The translations under genes were made by a program, and so were the position numbers. Shown piece by piece: positions 44,650 through 51,920 of a stretch of DNA of 64,000 bases. The notes below the pieces were generated by a model, which saw only the letters and a program-made list of their open reading frames with translations, did not search any database and was not told the origin of the DNA. Source of the stretch: Formosa haliotis (GTDB lineage: Bacteria > Bacteroidota > Bacteroidia > Flavobacteriales > Flavobacteriaceae); assembly GCF_001685485.1 (NCBI RefSeq), contig NZ_BDEL01000001.1, positions 4,241,802 through 4,305,801 on the forward strand, given 5' to 3'. The stretch's first letter is position 1; every line of letters begins with the position of its first letter.

Positions 44650-45177
44650 ATGAAAATACTTGCTATCGGGTCAAGAATAGACCATTCTGAATTTGGGAAG
44701 GGGGTAATTACCAATGTCACTTCTAAGGATTATTGGGTGACTTTTATTGAAAACGGATTGGAAACTATTCCGTTAGATGCTGAATTTCATATTATTGAAG
44801 CGGCAGAAACTGAAGATTTAGATACTGTTAGTTTTTATGAAGTAGAGCGCACCTTAAAGCATATTTTAAAAACCTATAGCGATGTGAGTGAAATTGTTCC
44901 CATAGCCGATAAATGGAAAGGAGGTACTTTAGTGATGCAACCTGCAGATTCTAATTTAAAGGAAAAGGAAGTACCTATAGAAGCTTTTTTTAATAAAATA
45001 ATTATGGTTAGAGACCGATTAAGAGTCATGGAACAAAAAGTGAATGCTAGTAATTTAGAATCGCAAGAAAAAATAGATCTACAACAATATATTACAAGAA
45101 TTTATGGAAGTTTAACCACTTTTAATGTGCTATTTAAGTTAAAAGAGCAGCAGTTTGTAGGACAGAAAAGTAAATAA
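44650..45177 (+). CDS. Conserved hypothetical protein with a helicase-tail-like (tudor-like) N-terminus
   Basis: The 175-residue soluble protein begins MKILAIGSRIDHSEFGKGVITNVTSKDYWVTFIENGLETIPLD. This small-barrel pattern resembles the C-terminal region of UvrD/PcrA-type helicases (H..FGKG.V). The rest (about 50-175) is helical, with an amphipathic stretch VEIFFNKII-like and an RDRLRVMEQKVNAS coiled-coil-like helix. I do not recognise a named family. It stands alone between a divergent OmpA-family gene and a palindromic element. Confidence 0.75.
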   Translation: MKILAIGSRIDHSEFGKGVITNVTSKDYWVTFIENGLETIPLDAEFHIIEAAETEDLDTVSFYEVERTLKHILKTYSDVSEIVPIADKWKGGTLVMQPADSNLKEKEVPIEAFFNKIIMVRDRLRVMEQKVNASNLESQEKIDLQQYITRIYGSLTTFNVLFKLKEQQFVGQKSK

Positions 45178-45208
45178 CACGATGTTTTGCAAAAACACAA
45201 TTAATAAT

Positions 45209-45356
45209 AGGCTGTGTAAAAGGTATTAAATCCGTCGTTCTGATATTTTTTTAGAATCTCATCTTCTAGGTATCTAGGTATGAGTAAATAAAAATCATCT
45301 CATGTCTAAGCTATGAGGATTTCAGGTTGACAAAAATGCAAGGTTTTAGACAGCCT
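45209..45356. repeat. 148-base intergenic palindromic element B
   Basis: The ends AGGCTGTGTAAAA (45209-45221) and TTTTAGACAGCCT (45344-45356) are inverted repeats matching at 12 of 13 positions. They closely match the ends of the IS1182 element (AGGTTGTCTAAAA and AGGTCGTCTAAAA). The interior has TTCTGATATTTTTTTAGAATCTCAT, a diverged form of the hairpin in element A (written here only as the hairpin-bearing region 45238-45262). The element lies between convergent genes, with a T run at the right end, and can serve as a terminator. Confidence 0.6.
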
Positions 45357-45405
45357 CTTTTTTGTGTTTCTATTCAAAACATAAAGGGCTAACAAAACCC
45401 TATTA

Positions 45406-46122
45406 TTAATAATCGGTTTTAAGATCTGTAATTTCTAGTCCCATAAAAAATAGTTTATGAAACGTAGGGAGTTGTGCTTTAGTCTCGGTCGTTTTCCAAT
45501 CACTCCAAGAGGCTTCAAGTCCGTCTATTGGTAAAATGGACGTCCACATTTTAAATGCTTTAGGTTTTGCATCGTCTTGAAGCAACCACATATAAGAGTC
45601 GCCTGGTGTAGATCCGCCTGAGGTATAAGTAACCAATAATCCATAAGCATTATTTTCTATAGGAATTAAACTGCGTGTCGTTCCGGAATCGAATACTTTG
45701 TAGGGCGCTACAAGCCAAAAGGAATCGTTGTTAAAATAGTTTACCGCTTTGTCTATGTATTCTGTGGCTGCTTCACCTGTTACAGTGTTATCTCCTACGG
45801 TTACAACGCTCGACTTTGGTGCGTTTAATTGTAAATCTACTCGGATATTTTTCCAGTAGACTTCACAATAATTTTCATTTTTTTTCCATTTAAAATGATG
45901 CCTTTTATTGAAAGTCCATTCTATATAATTCGTGTTTTTATAGGCTTCATAATCAATAGCATCTAGCATTCTTTGAGCAACTTCGTCTGCAGCTTTACTA
46001 GGGGTGCCTTGAGGTAAGTCTTCGTTATATTTGAAATAAACATATCCGAAAAACAGTAGGCTAGGTAGGGTGAAGAATATAATTACTCCTGCACTAATTT
46101 TTAGAATTTTCTTTGGGGACAT
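45406..46122 (-). CDS. Membrane-anchored protein of unknown function
   Basis: The 238-residue protein has one N-terminal transmembrane helix (ISAGVIIFFTLPSLLFFGYVYF, about residues 9-30; a signal anchor) and a soluble domain outside the inner membrane. It contains YIEWTFNKRHHFKWKKNENYCEVYWKN, SFWLVAPYKVFDSGT, and GLLVTYTSGGSTPGDSYMWLL. I do not recognise a family. It starts 32 bases after the gamma-glutamyltransferase gene and may be the last gene of that operon. Confidence 0.75.
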   Translation of the reverse strand: MSPKKILKISAGVIIFFTLPSLLFFGYVYFKYNEDLPQGTPSKAADEVAQRMLDAIDYEAYKNTNYIEWTFNKRHHFKWKKNENYCEVYWKNIRVDLQLNAPKSSVVTVGDNTVTGEAATEYIDKAVNYFNNDSFWLVAPYKVFDSGTTRSLIPIENNAYGLLVTYTSGGSTPGDSYMWLLQDDAKPKAFKMWTSILPIDGLEASWSDWKTTETKAQLPTFHKLFFMGLEITDLKTDY

Positions 46123-46154
46123 AAAAGTAGGTTTAGGATTGCAAAAATAAAAAT

Positions 46155-47852
46155 TTAAAATCCAATAGCAGTATCGTCACCACGAAAATCTGCTCCCGCT
46201 TCGTAAGTTCCATTTTTAAGTTTTAATATCCCATCTACACGTCCAATAACAGGAGCATCTTTTTCATTTATTAAATAGCCTTTTTGTTCTAATTCTGAAA
46301 TGGTTTTTCTATCAAATTTATAAGGTTCCATAAGTATTTCATCGGGTAACCACTGGTGATGAAACCTAGGGGCATTTACAGCTTCTTGCATCCCCATTTT
46401 ATAATCGTGAACATTTAAAATGGTTTGTAACACACAGGTAATTATGGTGGAGCCTCCAGGTGTGCCTACAGACATGTAAAATTCGCCATTTTTTTCAACG
46501 ATGGTTGGCGTCATTGAACTTAACATGCGTTTTTGTGGGGCAATGCTATTTGCTTCGGCACCAATTAAACCAAACATATTAGGTTCGCCGGGTTTGCTAC
46601 TAAAGTCGTCCATTTCGTTGTTTAAAAAGAACCCCAATTCAGAGCAATATAATTTCGATCCGTAGGCACCATTTAAGGTCGTTGTTACGGCAATGGCATT
46701 TCCAAATTGATCGACTATAGAGTAATGTGTGGTTTCGTTACTTTCTACCAATTCTACATTTCCGTGGCTTAATGAGGAAGATGGGGTAGCTTTTTCAAAA
46801 GAGACATTCGCCATTCGGTTTTTTAAATAGGAATCACTCAATAATTCTTCTGATGGAATGTCGACAAAATCGGGGTCGCCTAAATAGTAACTTCTATCGG
46901 CATAAGCTCGACGCTCGGCCTCTGTAATAATTTGAATAGACTTCGTGCTGTTATGCCCAAAGGCTGTTAAATCGTAAGGTTCTATCATTTTCATAATCTG
47001 CCCCAAACAAATCCCTCCACTAGATGGCGGAGACATAGAAATAATTTTTAAATCGTCGTAATTAAAAACCACAGGAGTTCTCCATACCGCTTCGTATTTT
47101 TCCAAATCTAGTTCTGTGATTATACCGCCATTATCTTGAATAAATTGTGCTAAAGTTTTTGCGATTTCACCTTTGTAAAAGCCGTCTTTCCCTTCCTTAG
47201 ATAGGGTTTCTAAAGTATGCGCTAAAGCAGGGTATCTAATAGTGTCGTTTGCTTTCCAATCGGCATCAAAAATAATAGTATCGGTATTGACCTGTTGAAA
47301 TAAAGGACGTTTCTCGTGAAGTCTTCGGGCTTGTTTTTCGGTGACTACAACGCCTTTTTTAGCCAATGCAATAACAGGTTCTAAAATAGTGGCAATAGGT
47401 AAAGTACCAAATTTTTGATGTGCTGTAAAAACACCTGCCACCGTTCCAGGAACGCCAATGGCTAATGCACCCAAGGTACTTTTATCTGATGTAAAATTTC
47501 CGTTTTCGTCTAAATACATATCCTTGGTAGCCGCCATAGGTGCTTTTTCTCGATAGTCTAAAGCGCCAATGTCGCCAGTGTTAAGACGATAGACCATAAA
47601 GCCGCCACCACCTAAATTCCCAGCAAAAGGATATGCAACAGCTAAGGCTAGCTCGGTAGCCATCATGGCATCGAATACATTTCCGCCTTGTTTTAATATA
47701 GAGGTTCCTATTAGAGATGCTTCTTTTCGGGCCGAAACAACCATGGCATTTTGGGCCATGACACCTGTAACAACTTTGGTAGTATGCGGAGATGTTTGTT
47801 TACAAGCGGTGAAGGTTAAAAATAGAATTAAAATATAGGTAATGGATTTCAT
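46155..47852 (-). CDS. ggt: Gamma-glutamyltransferase, lipoprotein form
   Basis: I use the ATG at 47852, which begins MKSITYILILFLTFTAC (lipobox, Cys17) and overlaps the acpH stop codon as ATGA; an ATG 15 codons upstream lies inside acpH. The 565-residue Ntn-hydrolase precursor shows GGNVFDAMMATELALAVAYPFAGNLGGGGFMVYR and PPSSGGICLGQIMKM. The autocleavage and nucleophile Thr lies near residue 374 in ETTHYSIVDQFGNAIAVTTTLNGAYG. It hydrolyses glutathione and other gamma-glutamyl compounds in the periplasm, helping recover amino acids. Confidence 0.93.
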   Translation of the reverse strand: MKSITYILILFLTFTACKQTSPHTTKVVTGVMAQNAMVVSARKEASLIGTSILKQGGNVFDAMMATELALAVAYPFAGNLGGGGFMVYRLNTGDIGALDYREKAPMAATKDMYLDENGNFTSDKSTLGALAIGVPGTVAGVFTAHQKFGTLPIATILEPVIALAKKGVVVTEKQARRLHEKRPLFQQVNTDTIIFDADWKANDTIRYPALAHTLETLSKEGKDGFYKGEIAKTLAQFIQDNGGIITELDLEKYEAVWRTPVVFNYDDLKIISMSPPSSGGICLGQIMKMIEPYDLTAFGHNSTKSIQIITEAERRAYADRSYYLGDPDFVDIPSEELLSDSYLKNRMANVSFEKATPSSSLSHGNVELVESNETTHYSIVDQFGNAIAVTTTLNGAYGSKLYCSELGFFLNNEMDDFSSKPGEPNMFGLIGAEANSIAPQKRMLSSMTPTIVEKNGEFYMSVGTPGGSTIITCVLQTILNVHDYKMGMQEAVNAPRFHHQWLPDEILMEPYKFDRKTISELEQKGYLINEKDAPVIGRVDGILKLKNGTYEAGADFRGDDTAIGF

Positions 47853-48451
47853 ATAGTTGCAGATATATCTTTTAGTTTTTGATGTGAAAACACACATAAA
47901 GCATCAAAATAGGTGGTGAATTCGGTTTCAAATTCATGGTAAAACATGTTCAGTTCGTTAATAGCCAAATCCATTTTAGACACATTTTTTGTGCGTTTAT
48001 TCATTCCAATAAGGACTTTTTTTATTCCTTCTAAAGTCGCATAACTTACAAGCCAATTAGACTGTACCATATATGGTAAAAGATGTTGTGTGCGCTCGGG
48101 TAAATCGTTGTAATTATTTTCTAGTAACTGGTAAAACCATTGGGCGAAATCTTCGAGCGGCATATCAGAATAATTTTTCCAATTTTTTGCTAAAAAATGA
48201 TCGTAAAAAATGTCGACTATAATTCCGGAATAATGCCCATAATTTTTGTGTAATCGCTTAGTGCTTTGTCTTACAATAGGGTGGGCATCGGTAAAAGTAT
48301 CAATTTGGCGGTGTAATAATATGCCAATTTGTATGTCTTTAGGGTAGCGTTTATACGATTTTCCTGTAATGCAATTACCGTCGGCAATAAAATTTCCGAT
48401 GGCTACTTTTGGGCGATTTTCAGACAGGTAAATATGGGCTAGGTAATTCAT
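47849..48451 (-). CDS. ACP phosphodiesterase (AcpH type)
   Basis: The 200-residue cytoplasmic protein begins MNYLAHIYLSENRPKVAIGNFIADG. It has LHRQIDTFTDAHPIVRQSTKRL, YGHYSGIIVDIFYDHFLAKNW and a helical C-terminus, matching acyl-carrier-protein phosphodiesterases. These remove the phosphopantetheine arm from ACP and belong to the HD-like hydrolases. It overlaps ggt by 4 bases (ATGA), so the two are translationally coupled. Confidence 0.9.
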   Translation of the reverse strand: MNYLAHIYLSENRPKVAIGNFIADGNCITGKSYKRYPKDIQIGILLHRQIDTFTDAHPIVRQSTKRLHKNYGHYSGIIVDIFYDHFLAKNWKNYSDMPLEDFAQWFYQLLENNYNDLPERTQHLLPYMVQSNWLVSYATLEGIKKVLIGMNKRTKNVSKMDLAINELNMFYHEFETEFTTYFDALCVFSHQKLKDISATI

Positions 48452-48498
48452 TTTGGTAATTTACAAATTCAAAATATAAGATTACCATATTGAAATAT

Positions 48499-48506
48499 TA
48501 TATTTG
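48499..48506 (+). promoter_or_regulatory. Candidate -7 box of glmM
   Basis: TATATTTG matches TAnnTTTG and lies 19 bases before the ATG at 48525. Confidence 0.4.
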
Positions 48507-48524
48507 TTGAAATTATAATTATTT

Positions 48525-49913
48525 ATGACATTAATTAAATCAATTTCAGGAATACGCGGTACTATTGGTGGTGCTGTTGGAGATAATTTAACACCGCTTG
48601 ATGCAGTAAAATTTGCAGCTGCTTACGGGACATGGGTTAAAGAACAACGTAACAAGAATAGCCATAAAGTAATTGTTGGTCGTGATGCTCGAATTTCGGG
48701 TGAAATGATTCAGAGTTTAGTTATGAATACACTCGTTGGTATGGGCATAGATGTAGTCGATTTAGGCTTGTCTACAACACCAACTGTAGAGATTGCTGTG
48801 CCGTTAGAGCATGCCGATGGTGGTATTATTTTAACAGCAAGTCATAATCCGAAAGAATGGAATGCTTTAAAATTATTAAATGCTAAAGGTGAATTTTTAA
48901 ATGCTGCCGAAGGTGCTAAAATATTAGAATTTGCACAGGCAGATAGCGTACAGTTTGCCGATGTAGATAGTTTAGGAACAATTACGATTAACGATGCTTA
49001 TATCGATATTCATATCGATGAAGTTTTAGATTTGCCTTTGGTGAATGTTGATGCAATTAAAGAAGCTAAATTTAAAGTGGTTGTAGATGGTGTAAATTCA
49101 ACAGGAGGATTAGCTATTCCGTTACTTTTAGAACGTTTAGGTGTAGAAGCTGTAAAATTATATTGCGAACCAAATGGGCATTTTCCTCATAACCCGGAAC
49201 CATTAAAAGAACATTTAACCGATTTGTCTGAAGCTGTGGTTAAAGAACATGCAGATTTTGGAATCGTAGTAGATCCAGATGTAGATCGTTTAGCCTTTAT
49301 GGACGAGAACGGAGAAATGTTTGGAGAGGAGTATACTCTTGTAGCTTGTGCAGACTATGTGCTGAGTAAAACTCCTGGGAACACGGTAAGTAACATGAGT
49401 TCTACTCGTGCCTTACGTGATATTACAGAAAAACATGGCGGAACTTACGAAGCTAGTGCAGTAGGAGAAGTGAATGTTGTGACTTTAATGAAGCAAAATA
49501 ATGTGGTTATTGGAGGAGAAGGAAATGGCGGAATTATTTATCCAGCATCGCACTACGGGCGCGATGCCTTTGTTGGAGTTGCCTTATTTTTAAGTTTATT
49601 GGCCGAAAAGAAAATGTCTGTAAGTGCTTTAAAAGCCTCTTACCCTCAATATTATATGAGTAAGAATAAAATTGCCTTAACACCACAGTTGGATGTTGAT
49701 GGTATTTTAAAAACTATGGCAGATAAATACGCTTCAGAAAAAATTACCACGATAGATGGTGTAAAAATAGATTTCCCTACCAATTGGGTACATTTACGTA
49801 AAAGTAATACAGAACCTATTATCCGTATTTATACAGAAGCGGGAAGCCAAGCAGAAGCAGATGCTTTAGCAAATCGTTTTATTTCAGAAATCTCTGAAGT
49901 TGCAGGATTGTAA
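48525..49913 (+). CDS. glmM: Phosphoglucosamine mutase GlmM
   Basis: The 462-residue alpha-D-phosphohexomutase has the active-site loop ILTASHNPKEWNALKLL with the phosphorylated Ser. It also has the metal loop VVDPDVDRLAFMDENGEMFGEEY, the substrate loop IGGEGNGGIIYPASHYGRDA and the phosphate-binding LRKSNTEPIIRIYTEA. It converts glucosamine-6-phosphate to glucosamine-1-phosphate for peptidoglycan and lipopolysaccharide. Family members in this group also include phosphomannomutases, so GlmM is the best but not the only choice. It is followed by a strong terminator. Confidence 0.88.
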   Translation: MTLIKSISGIRGTIGGAVGDNLTPLDAVKFAAAYGTWVKEQRNKNSHKVIVGRDARISGEMIQSLVMNTLVGMGIDVVDLGLSTTPTVEIAVPLEHADGGIILTASHNPKEWNALKLLNAKGEFLNAAEGAKILEFAQADSVQFADVDSLGTITINDAYIDIHIDEVLDLPLVNVDAIKEAKFKVVVDGVNSTGGLAIPLLLERLGVEAVKLYCEPNGHFPHNPEPLKEHLTDLSEAVVKEHADFGIVVDPDVDRLAFMDENGEMFGEEYTLVACADYVLSKTPGNTVSNMSSTRALRDITEKHGGTYEASAVGEVNVVTLMKQNNVVIGGEGNGGIIYPASHYGRDAFVGVALFLSLLAEKKMSVSALKASYPQYYMSKNKIALTPQLDVDGILKTMADKYASEKITTIDGVKIDFPTNWVHLRKSNTEPIIRIYTEAGSQAEADALANRFISEISEVAGL

Positions 49914-49936
49914 GTGTATTGAATAACAGAAAAATT

Positions 49937-49976
49937 AAAGACCTCACAAGTTTTAGAAACCTGTGAGGTCTTTTTT
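49937..49976 (+). terminator. Rho-independent terminator after glmM
   Basis: AAAGACCTCACA (49937-49948) pairs with TGTGAGGTCTTT (49962-49973), followed by a T run to 49976. Confidence 0.85.
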
Positions 49977-49991
49977 ATTTAATATGGATGT

Positions 49992-50083
49992 CATGCTGAA
50001 CTTGTTTCAGCATCTCATTCCGATTGATAACCAATTACGATAAGAACCTAAATAAGGTTTAACTTAACGAAAATTCAATGTTA
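49992..50083. repeat. REP-like palindromic element C
   Basis: It starts with the hairpin ATGCTGAA-CTTGT-TTCAGCAT (49993-50013). It continues CTCATTCCGATTGATAACC, then AATT, and ends near GAAAATTCAA. The CTGAA..TTCAG hairpin, the CTCATyCCG segment, the exact 13-base TTGATAACCAATT and the GAAAATTCAA end recur in the same order in element A (43205-43292). I recall this type of sequence as a dispersed repeat in Flavobacteriaceae. Confidence 0.65.
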
Positions 50084-50092
50084 TATGGTGTT

Positions 50093-50983
50093 TTACTGAA
50101 ATTCAACAGGCACTTTATCCCGATGTTTCCACCGTTTATGAGTCCATAAGTAATACTCGGGAGCTTCATAAATTTGGGCTTCAACTTTTCTTAAAAACAA
50201 ATCGGTAATCGCATAATTATCGTAGGCTTTAGCATTTTCTGCTAATAATTCGAAAGTTGTTTCGTAGAATCCGCGTTTTAAACGCTTCGTTTTAAAAAAT
50301 ACAACCGACATGTCTAAACGTTTCGATAACATTTCGGCTCCTGTAAAAACAGGGACTTTAATATTCATAAATTCTGTCCAATAATGAGCGTTTTGTATTT
50401 TAGGAGATTGGTCTGATACAAATCCGCAAACCGTTAAATTCCCATTTACTTTGGCGCGCATAAGTGTTGGTACAGTTTCTTTAGTTGTAATAAGGTAACT
50501 GTCGTATTTAGCTCGAATTTTCTTAACCATATTGTCAAAATACGGATTGGCCAAGCGTTTGTAAACGGCATATCCTTTAACATCGAAATAGCTTTGTAAT
50601 ACAAAAACCCATTCCCAACTACCGTAATGGGCACACATTAAAGCAATACTTTTATCCTTGTCTAATTGATTTTGAATCAAGTCTAAACCTTGAAAAGTAA
50701 ACCGACGTTTCATTTCTGCATCAGAGATGGTGAGCGATTTAATGGCCTCAACAATCATATCGCATAAATGATGGTAAAAGGCTTTGGTAATCCGTTTTTT
50801 TTCTGCTTCAGACTTTTCAGGAAAAACCAAATCTAAATTCGCTTTAACTGTTTTTCGTCTATATCCAATAACATAATACAGCAAGCCATACAAACCGTCT
50901 GAGAATGCGTATAACAGCCTAAACGGAAGTATAGAAATTAACCAAATTATAGGATAAGCAAGAATATAGGCGAGGAATTGCAT
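50093..50983 (-). CDS. Lysophospholipid / lipid A acyltransferase (LpxL/HtrB family)
   Basis: The 296-residue inner-membrane protein has an N-terminal hydrophobic segment (MQFLAYILAYPIIWLISILPFRLLYAF). The acyltransferase motif HYGSWEW fits Hx4E near residue 118. VCGFVSDQSPKIQ and PEYYLWTHKRWKHR are also seen, as in HtrB/LpxL proteins. It adds a secondary acyl chain to lipid A or a related lipid. It is divergent from the rhomboid gene, with overlapping promoters. Confidence 0.9.
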   Translation of the reverse strand: MQFLAYILAYPIIWLISILPFRLLYAFSDGLYGLLYYVIGYRRKTVKANLDLVFPEKSEAEKKRITKAFYHHLCDMIVEAIKSLTISDAEMKRRFTFQGLDLIQNQLDKDKSIALMCAHYGSWEWVFVLQSYFDVKGYAVYKRLANPYFDNMVKKIRAKYDSYLITTKETVPTLMRAKVNGNLTVCGFVSDQSPKIQNAHYWTEFMNIKVPVFTGAEMLSKRLDMSVVFFKTKRLKRGFYETTFELLAENAKAYDNYAITDLFLRKVEAQIYEAPEYYLWTHKRWKHRDKVPVEFQ

Positions 50984-51007
50984 TATTTAGTTTTAGTTTT
51001 GCAATGA

Positions 51008-51026
51008 CAAATATATGTTATATTTG
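51008..51026. promoter_or_regulatory. Palindromic overlapping divergent promoters
   Basis: CAAATATATGTTATATTTG (51008-51026) is a palindrome with two perfect -7 boxes back to back. TATATTTG on the minus strand (51015-51008) serves the acyltransferase gene, and TATATTTG on the plus strand (51019-51026) serves the rhomboid gene. The -33 regions must overlap the opposite promoter, so the two genes probably compete for RNA polymerase. Confidence 0.5.
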
Positions 51027-51045
51027 ACTTATAAGAAGATTGTTT

Positions 51046-51699
51046 ATGGGTAATTTAAGTTTAGTAACTATAGTTATAATTGCAGCCAATGTGATTATCT
51101 CTTTAAAAGGATTTAATGATTATAGCTTTTTTGAAAAATACAAATTTAATATTGGAGCGATACAACGTGGTGAAAAAATAAGATTATTCAGTTCCGGGTT
51201 TTTACATGTAGACATGTCTCATTTGTTTTTTAACATGTTTACACTTTTTATTTTTGCAGATGTTGTAGTATCAAGATTAGGCAATTTTAATTTTATTGTT
51301 GTTTATATAGTTAGCCTTATATTAGGAGGTTTGTTGTCTTTATATCTTCATAAAAACGAATATCAATATTCGGCGGTGGGCGCAAGTGGTGCTGTTACAG
51401 GAATTTTATATGCCGCTATATTATTAGAACCTACCATGAGTTTGTTTATGGTTTTTATTCCCATTCCTATCCCTGCCTATGTGTTTGGTATAGGGTATCT
51501 TTTATATTCAATTTATGGAATGAAAAATCGTTTAGGAAATATTGGTCACGATGCCCATTTTGGTGGTGCCATAGGCGGATTTGTTACCACGCTTATTTTA
51601 AGACCATCCCTGTTTCAAACCGACTTGTTAATGATTGGTTTACTGTCTATCCCGATTATCGTTCTTTTTGTTATGCATAAAACAGGACGATTAAATTAA
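51046..51699 (+). CDS. Rhomboid family intramembrane serine protease
   Basis: I start at the ATG at 51046; a TTG two codons upstream is possible. The 217-residue polytopic protein has about six hydrophobic segments. It has the rhomboid motifs HLFFNMFTLFIFADVV, the catalytic Ser in VGASGAVTGILYAAI, and the catalytic His in NIGHDAHFGGAIGGFVT. Rhomboids cleave other membrane proteins within or near the membrane. The substrates are unknown. It may be followed by the patatin-type gene, but a 220-base gap separates them. Confidence 0.92.
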   Translation: MGNLSLVTIVIIAANVIISLKGFNDYSFFEKYKFNIGAIQRGEKIRLFSSGFLHVDMSHLFFNMFTLFIFADVVVSRLGNFNFIVVYIVSLILGGLLSLYLHKNEYQYSAVGASGAVTGILYAAILLEPTMSLFMVFIPIPIPAYVFGIGYLLYSIYGMKNRLGNIGHDAHFGGAIGGFVTTLILRPSLFQTDLLMIGLLSIPIIVLFVMHKTGRLN

Positions 51700-51920
51700 A
51701 TTTTTTTGTTCTGCTTTAAAATGAAGATCTTTTCTGTTTTAGAGATTAAATGTTTCAGATATAAAAAGGTGTAGGTAAGAGTAATAATTTTCGGATAAAT
51801 CCAGGCATAAGTTTTATAATGTGTTTACAGTATTCAATAATAGTCAATATTATAAATTGCATATATTTGTGGCTGCCAAATCATTGAGATTTAAGTATTC
51901 AATCAATTTCTATTTTTCAA

